NCBI GenBank assembly: GCA_021325145.1
Contig: JAJPHR010000053.1
Span: 22,194-86,193, forward strand
Reading direction: 5' to 3'
DNA length: 64,000 bases
Source: Verrucomicrobiota bacterium
GTDB taxonomy: Bacteria; Verrucomicrobiota; Verrucomicrobiia; Limisphaerales; Pedosphaeraceae
In this document: piece after piece, positions 54,279 through 63,505 of the stretch
How the letters are laid out: each line of letters opens with the position of its first letter
Numbering within the stretch: the stretch's first letter is position 1
The notes under the pieces: generated by a model
Database searches by the model: none
The model's input: the letters and a program-made list of their open reading frames with translations, nothing else
Told to the model about the DNA's origin: nothing
Program-made: the position numbers and the translations under genes

Positions 54279-54809
54279 CTAAGCCACCGGGATGTATGGA
54301 GTCGTTTTCCTGCGGAAAATCAAACTGATCGGCCGCGCCAGACGCATCATGGCGCGCGCGGAAATGCCAAGGCGGTTGCGGCGCTGGAGTGACGCTCCGC
54401 AGGTCTTGAGTTGCTCGACAACCTGGCTGCGACCGAACATCGCGGCAAACATGAGCGGCGTCATGCCGCCGCCGTTGTCGGCGTCAATATCCGCACCATG
54501 CGCGAGCAGCAGCGCGACGACTTCCCGGCAGCCCTTGAACGCCGCGCCGCCGAGGGGGGTCTGGCCGCGATCATTCCGGCGGTCCACGTCCGCGCCGTGT
54601 TCGAGGAGCATCCGCGTCGTCTCCACCTCGCCGTGGTAGCTCGCGAGCATGAGCAGCGAATTTCCTTTGGCGTCGGCGAGATTCACCGGCAGGCCGGCAG
54701 CGAGCATGGCGGCAAGATGATCGGTTTCACCGTTGCGCGCGAAGTCGAGCGCCAGGTGCTGCAATTCGGCATAGCGCCTTTCCTCGGCTTCCGTGGTGAC
54801 GGTTTGCAT
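54279..54809 (-). CDS. Ankyrin-repeat protein (catalase-associated type)
   Basis: 176 residues with about three to four ankyrin repeats (KGNSLLMLASYHGEVETTRM, RGQTPLGGAAFKGCREVVAL, GGMTPLMFAAMFGRSQVVEQ) and a basic C-terminus. It begins three bases after the catalase stop on the same strand. Ankyrin genes adjacent to catalase are known, for example ankB-katB in Pseudomonas, where the protein supports catalase function. No signal peptide is seen, so it is likely cytosolic. Confidence 0.85.
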   Translation of the reverse strand: MQTVTTEAEERRYAELQHLALDFARNGETDHLAAMLAAGLPVNLADAKGNSLLMLASYHGEVETTRMLLEHGADVDRRNDRGQTPLGGAAFKGCREVVALLLAHGADIDADNGGGMTPLMFAAMFGRSQVVEQLKTCGASLQRRNRLGISARAMMRLARPISLIFRRKTTPYIPVA

Positions 54810-54812
54810 GAC

Positions 54813-56270
54813 TTATTTTCTTGCCGCCCCGCTGCTCGAGCCAAGCGCCTTGGCAACACCGTCGGCGTAGCGCGGGTCGGCTTTGTGGAAATGGAACAAC
54901 TGGCGTTGCACGATTTCCTCGGGGACGCCCGCCATCGCCGCGGCCACGTTCTTGAACAGGCGGTGCTGCTGTTCCGCCGTCATCAACCGGAACAAATTCC
55001 CGGGTTGCGTGTAATCGTCATTGCCATCGCGATGATTGTAACGGTCGGCGTCGCCGGAAATTTTCAACGGCGGTTCGGCAAAGCGCGCGTCCTGCACCGG
55101 GCCGTTGAAGCTGTTCGGTTCGTAGTAGGCGTCGGTGGCTTTGGGGGCGTCGAAGCGCATCGGGCCATCGGCGTGGTAATGATGGACGTGCGACTTCGGC
55201 CGGTTGACGGGGAGCATCTCGTAGTGGGTGCCGATGCGATAGCGATGCGCGTCCGCGTAGGAAAAGATGCGCGCCTGCAACATTTTGTCCGGCGAAAAGC
55301 CGATGCCCGGCACGATGTTCGACGGACTGAACGCCGATTGCTCCACCTCGGCGAAATAATTTTCCGGGTTGCGATTCAACTCCAGGATGCCGACATCAAT
55401 AACGGGATAATCCTTGTGCGGCCAAACCTTCGTGAGGTCGAACGGGTTCCAGCGATACGTTTCCGCTTCCTTCTCCGGCATGATTTGGACCTGGAATTTC
55501 CATTTGGGAAATTCGCCACGCTCGATGGACTCGAATAAATCACGCTGCGAACTCTCGCGGTCCTTCGCGACCACCGCCTCGGCTTCTTCATTCGTCATGA
55601 ATTGAATGCCCTGCATCGTCTTGAAATGGAACTTCACCCAAAAACGCTCGTTCTGCGCGTTGATGAGACTGTAGGTGTGGCTGCCGTAGCCGTTGACGTG
55701 GCGCAAGCTTTTTGGCAAACCGCGATCCGACATGAGGATTGTCACCTGATGCAACGACTCCGGCGAGAGCGACCAAAAATCCCACATGGCCGTGGGACTG
55801 CGGAGATTGGACTTCGGATGCCGCTTCTGCGTGTGAATGAAATCAGGAAACTTGATCGGGTCGCGGACGAAGAAAACCGGCGTGTTATTGCCGACCAAAT
55901 CCCAGTTGCCCTGTTCGGTATAAAACTTCAACGCGAAACCGCGAACGTCGCGTTCCGCATCGGCCGCGCCGCGTTCGCCAGCCACGGTGGAGAAGCGCAG
56001 AAACGCCTCGGTCTTCGCACCGGGCTTGAACACGGCGGCCTTGGAGTATTTCGTGAGGTCATGCGTAATCGTCAAGGTGCCGTAAGCCGCCGTGCCTTTG
56101 GCGTGGACCGTACGCTCCGGAATGCGCTCGCGGTTTTGATGGGCGAGCTTTTCGAGGAGTTGATAATCCTGCGCCAGCAGCGGACCGCGCGGGCCGGCGG
56201 TGATGGAATTCTGGTTGTCGGCGATCGGGTTGCCGCCGGTGGTCGTCATGGTTTGAGATGTGTTCTTCAT
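54813..56270 (-). CDS. katA: Heme catalase, small-subunit clade
   Basis: 485 residues. The distal His region is [20 protein letters not shown], the distal Asn region [19 protein letters not shown], and the proximal heme ligand Tyr lies in [14 protein letters not shown]. The length fits clade 3 catalases. It decomposes hydrogen peroxide. It is divergent from oxyR with 90 bases between them, and co-directional with the ankyrin gene, so OxyR control is very likely. Confidence 0.95.
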   Translation of the reverse strand: MKNTSQTMTTTGGNPIADNQNSITAGPRGPLLAQDYQLLEKLAHQNRERIPERTVHAKGTAAYGTLTITHDLTKYSKAAVFKPGAKTEAFLRFSTVAGERGAADAERDVRGFALKFYTEQGNWDLVGNNTPVFFVRDPIKFPDFIHTQKRHPKSNLRSPTAMWDFWSLSPESLHQVTILMSDRGLPKSLRHVNGYGSHTYSLINAQNERFWVKFHFKTMQGIQFMTNEEAEAVVAKDRESSQRDLFESIERGEFPKWKFQVQIMPEKEAETYRWNPFDLTKVWPHKDYPVIDVGILELNRNPENYFAEVEQSAFSPSNIVPGIGFSPDKMLQARIFSYADAHRYRIGTHYEMLPVNRPKSHVHHYHADGPMRFDAPKATDAYYEPNSFNGPVQDARFAEPPLKISGDADRYNHRDGNDDYTQPGNLFRLMTAEQQHRLFKNVAAAMAGVPEEIVQRQLFHFHKADPRYADGVAKALGSSSGAARK

Positions 56271-56347
56271 AAATTCTTTGATTTCAAATGACGCGAGGTT
56301 ACCCGCTGCAAGAGCTATTGTTGAAATACTTGTTTCCTTTGACTATC

Positions 56348-56362
56348 ATAGGCGTTACCTAT
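56348..56362. promoter_or_regulatory. OxyR-like operator overlapping the oxyR start
   Basis: ATAGGCGTTACCTAT is a perfect five-base inverted repeat around a five-base centre and fits the OxyR half-site consensus ATAGnTnnnAnCTAT except for one base. It overlaps the annotated ATG at 56361; the next in-frame ATG is at 56367. Confidence 0.65.
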
Positions 56363-57242
56363 GGAAATGCACCAGCTTCGATATGTGGTGGCCGTGGCCC
56401 GGACGCGGAATTTCTCCCGCGCCGCCGAGCAATGCCACGTTTCCCAGCCCTCGCTCAGCCAGCAAATTCAGAAGCTCGAAGACGAACTGGGCGAGCGGCT
56501 TTTCGAGCGCACAAAGCGCGAAGCCAGGTTGACATCGCATGGGGAAGCCTTTTTGCCCCGCGCATCCCGCATTCTCGAAGAAGTGGACGCGGCCAGGCGG
56601 GAAGCGACGGATGCGGGGGAATTGTTGCGCGGGATGGTCACCGTGGGCGTGCTGCCGACGATCGCTCCGTACCTGTTGCCGGGCGCGCTGGCGGAATTCA
56701 CAGAAAAGTTTCCAGGTGTGGAGGTGGTGGTGCAGGAGGATACAACGGATCAATTGTTGAAGCTTGTGCTGGGTTGCGAAATTGACCTCGCACTGGCCAG
56801 CCATCCCATTCAGGACCCGCGCTTGGAAGTGCGTGAGTTATTTGCCGAGGAACTGCTGCTGGCGCTGCCGCCCCGCCACCCGCTCGCCCGAAGACGGACG
56901 ATCGGCGTGGCCGAACTGGAAAACGAGCCATTCATCGTGATGAAGGACGGACATTGTCTTGGCGACCAGGTGCTCCAATTTTGCGACCGGCGCGATTTGC
57001 GGCCCCATATCAGCTTTCGCAGCGCGCAACTTGAAACAGTTCAATCGCTGGTTCATGCGGGTTTGGGGCTTTCGCTGATTCCCGCGATGGCAGCGAAAGC
57101 CGGACGCCGCGGTCAACCGGAATACCGCTCGCTTATGGCGCCCAAGCCGCAGCGTAAGATTGTCGCGGTCTGGTCCAAGCGACGCCCGCCGGGCCGCGCC
57201 ACGCAGGCGTTTCTGAAAATGGTGCCGCGCGGACCCAATTGA
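56361..57242 (+). CDS. oxyR: LysR-type peroxide sensor OxyR
   Basis: 293 residues. The N-terminal winged helix-turn-helix (LRYVVAVARTRNFSRAAEQC, VSQPSLSQQIQKLEDELGER) is followed by the regulatory domain. The redox cysteines are Cys199 and Cys208 in GHCLGDQVLQFC, with the same spacing and even the same numbering as E. coli OxyR. The divergent katA and the operator between them agree with the call. The start may be the ATG at 56361 or 56367 (MHQLRYV). Confidence 0.93.
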   Translation: MEMHQLRYVVAVARTRNFSRAAEQCHVSQPSLSQQIQKLEDELGERLFERTKREARLTSHGEAFLPRASRILEEVDAARREATDAGELLRGMVTVGVLPTIAPYLLPGALAEFTEKFPGVEVVVQEDTTDQLLKLVLGCEIDLALASHPIQDPRLEVRELFAEELLLALPPRHPLARRRTIGVAELENEPFIVMKDGHCLGDQVLQFCDRRDLRPHISFRSAQLETVQSLVHAGLGLSLIPAMAAKAGRRGQPEYRSLMAPKPQRKIVAVWSKRRPPGRATQAFLKMVPRGPN

Positions 57243-57507
57243 ACCAGCGGTCAATTGCGTCTCGCGAGGCACTCCAGCCCGCCTGACGGCGGGCAATTCA
57301 CCTTCCTGAAGGATTACAGAAAGGTTCAGAATTCAGTTGCAGGGGAGGGCGGCTGGTGCTCTATTACGGGCGTCCGTGAAGGAGGGACCGGCGCAGAGCG
57401 CCGGAATGACCAATGACAAAGGCCAGGGCCCAGGCGGGCTTGGGAGAGTCTGGCGTTGGTGGATTTTGCCCGCGCTCTGTTGGGAGCGCGGGATGTTCTT
57501 TGACAAT

Positions 57508-57536
57508 CAAATTAAGTCCAAGGTCCAAGGCCCAAA
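57508..57536. repeat. Partial family-A repeat (A6)
   Basis: AAGTCCAAGGTCCAAGGCCC has the CCAAG/CCAAGG words of family A, but no complementary arm follows. Confidence 0.45.
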
Positions 57537-57585
57537 GTCAGGAGGCTGGATGTTTCCGACCGTGCCAAGGCTTGGAGCCTGCCTT

Positions 57586-57650
57586 GGTAGGGCGGGCAGT
57601 CCTCTGCCCGCCGTCGGCGCGCACGGAGTGACGCGCCCTACCGAGACAGT
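57586..57650. repeat. Repeat B3 (REP-like element)
   Basis: GGTAGGGCGGGCAG-TCCT-CTGCCCGCC, then GTCGGCGCGCACGGAGTGAC and GCGCCCTACCGAGACAG. Apart from two or three bases it equals B1 at 37034. It lies ~50 bases from a half family-A element. Confidence 0.88.
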
Positions 57651-57780
57651 TCTTAGGCCGTCAACACGGCGGGCGAGCCAGGCATCAAAGCTCAAGGGCA
57701 TAACTGGGACATTTTGGCACACCTGCGGCGGCGCTGATGAGCCGTCCTGGAGGTTTAAACCGGTCGGGGAAATTAGGGTC

Positions 57781-57810
57781 AATTAAAGTAAATTAAACCA
57801 AATTAAACCT
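57781..57810. repeat. Three tandem decamers AATTAAA-NNN
   Basis: AATTAAAGTA AATTAAACCA AATTAAACCT, followed by CCTTTTTTT. The ten-base period places AT tracts on one face of the helix, which would bend DNA. A further T run follows, so a terminator or UP-like element is conceivable. Confidence 0.6.
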
Positions 57811-58239
57811 CCTTTTTTTCGGACGGCAGCCCCCGGCAAGAGCTTGAAAACGTGCGTAAATGGCTGATGGATTGTGGGTTACGTGGAAATAGCGGGTTCT
57901 CGACGGGGTGCGGGGCATTTTAGCACACTGCCTTTGAGTGCAGAGCGGAGAATTGGGAGTTCGGAGTGCGGAATCAGGAAACAGGAGAAGGTGAATCGAG
58001 AGATTGGCCAAGGCGCTGATAGCAAGTGCTCGCTTTTCAAGAAGGAGCGGAGGCGTGCGGGGATTTCCCGGATTAATTAGACCTTGTGCGCGCTCAAAAG
58101 TGTCGCCGCTTCGCTCTACCGGCGCACTCCAGAGGGAAAACACGCCGCACTTCATCGAGAGATTACAGACGAACGACTTTTGAATTGTAATTCAGCGAAA
58201 AGCCTGCTAGGAATGTGCGACAAAACGCTGCTCCAGGGC

Positions 58240-61200
58240 ATGAACCAGACAACCCGGATACTTCTCGTCGATGATGATCCGATTGGCCGCGATTTCTTTT
58301 CGGGGATTCTGCGCGACCATGGATATGACGTGTGGGAGGTTTCAACCGGCCAGGAGGGGCTCGAAGCGGCGCGGGATCAGCGTCCTGACTTGGTGCTGCT
58401 GGATCTGGTTTTGCCCGACGTCGGGGCAGTCGAGATCATCAGGGCAATTAAAACGGACAAGGCGCTGAAGGATGTTTTCGTGGTCCTGTTTTCCGGTCAC
58501 ACGCCGGACGCCGCGCGCAAGATTTTTGGCCCGGAAGCGACCGCGGACGATTATATCGTCAAAACATCAAAGCGGGACGAATTCCTGGCCAGGGTTCAGA
58601 CGTCAGCCCAACTGCACCATACCACGGTGGCGCTGAGGACCAGCCAGGCGCACTACACGCAATTGGCGGAGCACATCCGGGAAGTCTTCTGGGTGACCGA
58701 TCCCGCCAAGCGTGAGATGGTCTATGTCAGCCCGGCTTATGAAGAGATCTGGGGCCGGACCCGCGAGAGTCTCTACGCCTCACCCATGGATTGGCTTGAG
58801 GCCATCCATCCCGAGGACCGCGGGCGGGTGCGGGAAGCCGCGCTCAGGAAGCAGGCTTCCGGCGAGTACAAAGAGGTGTATCGCATCGTGCGGCCGGATG
58901 GTTCAGTGCGTTGGATCCAGGACCGCGCCTTTCCCATCCGAAACGCGTCCGGCGAGGTTTATCGCCTGGTTGGGGTTGCGGATGACATTACCGAACAAAG
59001 ATCGGCGGAGGCGAAATATCGGAGCATCTTCGAGAACGCCATGGAGGGCATTTTCCAGACGACTCCCGAAGGACGATACCTGAGCGCGAACCCTGCGCTG
59101 GCCCGGATGCTGGGCTATTCCTCGCCGGAAGAATTGATCGCGGAGATCAGCGATTTGGGCCGGCAAATCTGTGTGAACCCGGAAAGCCGCCTGGAGTTGA
59201 AACGGCGGCTCGAAACCGACGGTTACGTGCGGGAGTTTGAAAACGAGATTTACTGCAAGGACGGCAGTAAAAAATGGACCAGCATCAGCGCGCGAGCCGT
59301 CCGGGACGCCAAAGGGGCCGTATTATATTACGAAGGCACGAGCCAGGACATTACCAAACGCAAACTCGCGGAGGCAGAATTGGCGATGTTGGCCCACGGC
59401 ATCGAAAGCACTTCCGAGCCAATCTGTATTACCGATCTCGAGGACCGCTTCACGTTCATAAACCGGGCTTTCCAGGAAACCTATGGCTACACGAAAGAGG
59501 AAGTCCTCGGAAAAACTCCCGGGATGCTTTTTTCTCCAAGGAATCCACCCTCCCTGTCGGCGGACATTTTGAAGCAAACCCGTGAGGGCGGTTGGCGGGG
59601 TGAAGTCTGGGACCGACGCAAGGATGGAACGGAATTCCCAATTTTCCTCAGCACTTCGCAGATCAAAGACCAAACCGGGCGGGTGATTGGCCTGATGGGC
59701 GTGGCACAGAACATCGAGGATCGCAAGCGAGCCGAGCAGCAAATCCGGCTCCTCGCAGACGCCGTGCAGAGCACCCAGGAACTGGTTTGCCTCACTGATC
59801 CCGAGAACCGCTTCACGTTCGTCAACCAGGCTTTCCTGGGAGCCTACGGTTACAGCGCCGAGGAGGTTCTCGGCCGGAAACCGGATTTTCTTTACTCGCC
59901 GAACAATCCGTCCGCTTTGTGCGAGCAGGTTTTCCAGCAGACGCTCGCCGGCGGGTGGAGAGGCGAACTGCTCCATCGCCGGAAGGATGGAACCGAGTTT
60001 CCGATCTCCCTCAGCACTTCGCAAATCAAGGATAGCGAAGGGAGGGTCGTTGGCCTCATCGGGGTGGCGAGAGACATCGCCGAGCGGCGGCGCACGGAAA
60101 AGCAGCGGGCTGCGTTCGCCCAGTTGGGCCATCGCCTCGGCGCCGCGGCCACCACTTGGGAGGCCGCCGATAGCATTTTGGGAATAGCCCTGGAACTATT
60201 CGGCTGGGATGCGGGTTATTTGGATTTGTACTCGGGAGCGGAGGACAAAATCATCCCCATCTTGAACGTTGACACATTGGACGGTGAGCGGCGGCCAATT
60301 TCGCCCGCGCTGCTGTCACACGAGCCCAGCCCGATGATGCGATTGGTGATGAAGGAGGGCGCGGTTTTGTTGAACCGGGAGGGTGAAGAAACTTCAATCC
60401 CCGTGAATCTGATCCCGTTCGGCGACACCGGCCGCCGCTCGGCCTCGCGGATGTATGTTCCCCTCCATTCGGATGGCAAGGTGATCGGCGTCTTGTCGAT
60501 CCAGAGCTACGCCCCGCACGCGTATTCCAGGCAGGATTTGGTTCTCCTGGAGGCCCTGGCCGATCTTTGTGGCAACGCGTTTCAGAGAATCAAAGTGACT
60601 GATGCATTGCGGGAGGCGGAATCCAAGTATCGCACCATCGTCGAGAATGCGACGGAAGGCATTTTTCAGACGACGCCCGAAGGACGTTATCGGAGCGCCA
60701 ATCTCGCATTGGCGCGAATGCTGGGCTACGAAAGCCCCGAAGATTTGATCCGCAGCGTCACCGATATCGAGCGGCAAACGTTCGTCAACCCCCAAAGGCG
60801 GCAGGAGCTTAAACGGCTGCTTGAAACGCGGGGTTCCGTGCAGGGGTTCGAAGCCGAACGATATCGGAAAGATGGAACGAAAATCTGGACGAGCATAAAC
60901 TCGCACGTCATCCGCGATGCGGGTGGCGCCATTCTTTATTATGAAGGGACAAACGAGGACATTACCGAGCGCAAGCGGAGCGAGCAGCGTCTGGCGGATG
61001 CCCTGGAGTTAAATCTGACCATTCTGTCAGCTTCGTCGATTGGAATCCTGGCTTACCGGGAATCCGGCCAGTGTGTTTTTGCCAATGGAGCGGCGGCACG
61101 GATTGTAGGCGCGAGCCCGGAACAATTAATGCAGCAGAATTTCCGCCAGGTTCCTTCCTGGCGGGAAAGCGGTTTGCTGGAGTTGGCGGAGGGAACCTTG

Positions 61201-62412
61201 CGCACCAGACAAATGCACGAGGGAAAAATCCACATGGTCACCACTTTTGGCAAGGATGTCTGGATGGAATGTCAAACGGCTTCGTTTATCAGCGCCGGGG
61301 AATTGCATCTGCTGGTGGTTAACAACGAGATTACCGCGCGCCAGCACGCCGAGGAGGCGCTCGAACAGAGCCGGCGCTGGCAAAAAGCCATCCTGGACAC
61401 AATTTCCGATCCGGCCTGGCTCAAGGATGTCGCGGGCCGCTTCCTGGCTTGCAACGGGGCTCTGGCAAGGTTCTATGGCCTCACGCCGCAACAGATCATC
61501 GGCAGGACCGCCTTGGACCTGGCGCTGCCGGACGCGGTCCAGTTGGTGGCTGAAGACAACAAGGTGATGCACTCACGCCAATCGGCTCTCTTCGAGGCGG
61601 TCCGAACCGACGCCCGGGGGCACTCGGTATGGTTCGAGTCCTTTAACTCTCCGATTTTCAATGAAGCGGGGGAGGTCACCGGCACGGTTGGGATCGCGCG
61701 CGAAGTGACCGAGCGCAAACGGACGGAGCAGGAATTGCGTGATTTGTCCCAGCGTGTGATCGAGGCCCAGGAGGCCGAGCGCTTGCGCGTCGCGCGCGAA
61801 CTGCACGACGGTGTCAACCAGCTCATTGCCTCCGCCAAGATGAGGCTTCGTAAAGTGGAAGATGCCGTTCTTGGGACCAACCCCGCCGCTCGCGAGATAC
61901 TTCGCCGTTGCGAGCAACTGCTGGTGCGAGCACTGGAGGAAAACCGGCGCATTGCCCACAACCTTCGCCCCAGCGATCTCGACGAACTCGGGCTGGCAAT
62001 CGCCTGCCGCAATTTCTGCAAGGAGCTCCAGTCACGGTCAAAAGTGACGTTGAAATGCCGAATCGCAAAGTTCAGCCAGCGGCTCCCTCCGGCGGTCGAA
62101 CTGAATCTGTTTCGCATCGTGCAGGAGGCGCTCAACAACGTGGAAGCGCACGCGCAGGCCAAAACCGCCCGGTTGAGCATCTACGCTCAGGGGGATTTCG
62201 TGGTATTGAAGGTGCAGGATGATGGCCGCGGATTTACCCCTGCCTCGGCCAGCCGCAGCAAGAAGGATAAGCGCGGGCTTGGTTTCAGCAACATGCGGGA
62301 GAGGGCGGCCGCCGTGGGCGGAGAATGTCAGGTTGAAACAGCACCGGGCCAGGGAACAACAATCACCGTGCGAATCCCGTCCAGGCACGCCGGCAAAAAA
62401 GCGGCACTGTAG
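58240..62412 (+). CDS. Giant REC-multi-PAS-GAF sensor kinase, NarL-system type
   Basis: 1390 residues from the ATG at 58240 (MNQTTRILLVDDDP). Order: receiver (~5-120), PAS1 (~138-250), PAS2 (~259-380), PAS3 (~381-500), PAS4 (~501-625), GAF (~624-790), PAS5 (~791-915), PAS6 (~916-1035), PAS7 (~1041-1160), HisKA_3 dimerisation domain with His1189 in VARELHDGVNQ, and an ATPase domain (DDGRGFTP, RGLGFSNMRERA). No membrane helix. PAS3 and PAS4 are tandem duplicates, as are PAS2 and PAS5. HisKA_3 kinases pair with NarL/LuxR regulators, and one is encoded convergently just downstream. Confidence 0.92.
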   Translation: MNQTTRILLVDDDPIGRDFFSGILRDHGYDVWEVSTGQEGLEAARDQRPDLVLLDLVLPDVGAVEIIRAIKTDKALKDVFVVLFSGHTPDAARKIFGPEATADDYIVKTSKRDEFLARVQTSAQLHHTTVALRTSQAHYTQLAEHIREVFWVTDPAKREMVYVSPAYEEIWGRTRESLYASPMDWLEAIHPEDRGRVREAALRKQASGEYKEVYRIVRPDGSVRWIQDRAFPIRNASGEVYRLVGVADDITEQRSAEAKYRSIFENAMEGIFQTTPEGRYLSANPALARMLGYSSPEELIAEISDLGRQICVNPESRLELKRRLETDGYVREFENEIYCKDGSKKWTSISARAVRDAKGAVLYYEGTSQDITKRKLAEAELAMLAHGIESTSEPICITDLEDRFTFINRAFQETYGYTKEEVLGKTPGMLFSPRNPPSLSADILKQTREGGWRGEVWDRRKDGTEFPIFLSTSQIKDQTGRVIGLMGVAQNIEDRKRAEQQIRLLADAVQSTQELVCLTDPENRFTFVNQAFLGAYGYSAEEVLGRKPDFLYSPNNPSALCEQVFQQTLAGGWRGELLHRRKDGTEFPISLSTSQIKDSEGRVVGLIGVARDIAERRRTEKQRAAFAQLGHRLGAAATTWEAADSILGIALELFGWDAGYLDLYSGAEDKIIPILNVDTLDGERRPISPALLSHEPSPMMRLVMKEGAVLLNREGEETSIPVNLIPFGDTGRRSASRMYVPLHSDGKVIGVLSIQSYAPHAYSRQDLVLLEALADLCGNAFQRIKVTDALREAESKYRTIVENATEGIFQTTPEGRYRSANLALARMLGYESPEDLIRSVTDIERQTFVNPQRRQELKRLLETRGSVQGFEAERYRKDGTKIWTSINSHVIRDAGGAILYYEGTNEDITERKRSEQRLADALELNLTILSASSIGILAYRESGQCVFANGAAARIVGASPEQLMQQNFRQVPSWRESGLLELAEGTLRTRQMHEGKIHMVTTFGKDVWMECQTASFISAGELHLLVVNNEITARQHAEEALEQSRRWQKAILDTISDPAWLKDVAGRFLACNGALARFYGLTPQQIIGRTALDLALPDAVQLVAEDNKVMHSRQSALFEAVRTDARGHSVWFESFNSPIFNEAGEVTGTVGIAREVTERKRTEQELRDLSQRVIEAQEAERLRVARELHDGVNQLIASAKMRLRKVEDAVLGTNPAAREILRRCEQLLVRALEENRRIAHNLRPSDLDELGLAIACRNFCKELQSRSKVTLKCRIAKFSQRLPPAVELNLFRIVQEALNNVEAHAQAKTARLSIYAQGDFVVLKVQDDGRGFTPASASRSKKDKRGLGFSNMRERAAAVGGECQVETAPGQGTTITVRIPSRHAGKKAAL

Positions 62413-62420
62413 CCCTGGCT

Positions 62421-63125
62421 TCAACCGCCCGCCGCTTCCACCCAACAAACGGCGTACCGAATCAAAGCGTTCGTGCTCGACAATTTTAGCTTTTGCCTGA
62501 TTTCTTCGCTGTGAGCAGCGACTTTTCCCGGGCGCAAACCGAGCACCCCGGCAATCTCCTGGTCGGTTTTGCCCCGGCCAATCAGCTCCAGGACTTGAAG
62601 TTCAAAATCAGTGAGTTCATCGAGCCGGTGAGTCTTCGGCTTGCCGGCCGGTTTTCCGGAACCATTGCGCGCGCCGGCCAGCACTTCTTCACTCACATAA
62701 ATATGCCCGGCAAGAACATCCTGGATGGCACAAAGGATTTCTTCAGTATCCTCTTGTTTCATGATGTAGCCGTCGCCTCCCGCTCCAAGCACCCGGGCGG
62801 CATAGAGCGCCTCATCGTGCATGGATACCACGAGCAGCTTGAGCTTGCGGTTTTGCGAGCGCAGTTCCTTGATCAGTTCCAACCCGCTTTTTCCCGGCAA
62901 ACTGATGTCCACCAAAACCAGGTCGGGCTTGAGCCGGCCGATTTCCTGCAAGGCTTCCTCGGCGGTGCCTGCCTGGCCACATATCGCCAGGCCTTCCTCG
63001 TCGCTGAGAAACTGCGCCAATCCCTCGCGGAAGGCTGGGTGATCCTCCACGATGAATATTTTTTTGGGTGACAAGGCTCGGTTCTTCGAACTTTTTGCCA
63101 TAACTCTTTGTTCACATGCTTGCAT
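62421..63125 (-). CDS. NarL/LuxR-family response regulator
   Basis: 234 residues. The receiver domain begins KKIFIVEDHPAFREGL, with phospho-acceptor Asp73 (LVLVDISLPGKSGLEL); the C-terminal HTH is LTDFELQVLELIGRGKTDQE, IAGVLGLRPGKVAAHSEEIR and QKLKLSSTNALIRYAV. The start is the ATG at 63125 with a G-rich sequence upstream, or the ATG at 63101. It is convergent with the giant HisKA_3 kinase, with eight bases between the genes, and is its probable partner. Confidence 0.92.
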   Translation of the reverse strand: MQACEQRVMAKSSKNRALSPKKIFIVEDHPAFREGLAQFLSDEEGLAICGQAGTAEEALQEIGRLKPDLVLVDISLPGKSGLELIKELRSQNRKLKLLVVSMHDEALYAARVLGAGGDGYIMKQEDTEEILCAIQDVLAGHIYVSEEVLAGARNGSGKPAGKPKTHRLDELTDFELQVLELIGRGKTDQEIAGVLGLRPGKVAAHSEEIRQKLKLSSTNALIRYAVCWVEAAGG

Positions 63126-63439
63126 TAATTTGCCCCCCGTAAATCAACCCGATTGCCTGACAGCCCGGCGGTAAAAAAGCGGCCGCCATTCTGAAACGTA
63201 AAAGAATCCGTCTCAAGGAAGTGATTGGCCACGCACCTAATATGTAGCGCCATCCATTTATTTGCAACCTCCAAGCGGCGAAGATCGGTAATACCTTGGT
63301 CATCAGGGAATGGAGCGCAAAGTTCCTGCTTTGCTTGCTGTGTCTCATTTTTGAGCAGATCCGGATCGCCGGACCTTCGAAGCATTACGGAGATTGTGTC
63401 AAAAGCGGCAAGATCCATCGAGTTATCCGTGTGTGCCAT
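63125..63439 (-). CDS. Possible small protein upstream of the NarL regulator
   Basis: A 104-codon frame whose TAA overlaps the regulator ATG by one base (TAATG), an arrangement common in coupled genes. The translation is mildly acidic and polar (MAHTDNSMDLAAFDTISVML ... GNRVDLRGAN), without membrane helix or known motif. The Shine-Dalgarno is weak and distant. It could be real or chance. Confidence 0.33.
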   Translation of the reverse strand: MAHTDNSMDLAAFDTISVMLRRSGDPDLLKNETQQAKQELCAPFPDDQGITDLRRLEVANKWMALHIRCVANHFLETDSFTFQNGGRFFTAGLSGNRVDLRGAN

Positions 63440-63505
63440 CGCGCAGTGGCCTCAACCGACCAAAGGTGCGGAGCTGTTGCAGCCATCGCGGGAAGAAATG
63501 GTGAT

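Larger units (their letters stand above)
57243..58239. other. Long repeat-rich intergenic region
   Basis: Nearly 1 kb without a supported gene. It holds a half family-A element (57508-57536), repeat B3 (57586-57650), a decamer array (57781-57810) and, near 57940-57975, another run of GGAG/GAG words of the sort seen near repeats. Frames of 100-150 codons exist on both strands, but their translations are partly the repeats themselves. The frame of the next gene is open from 58084, though the first 52 codons look noncoding. Confidence 0.55.

Noticed and set aside
57337..57786. 149-codon frame in the 57 kb gap
   Set aside because: About a third of it is a translation of repeats A6 and B3, and the same peptide segment appears from repeat B1 near 37 kb.
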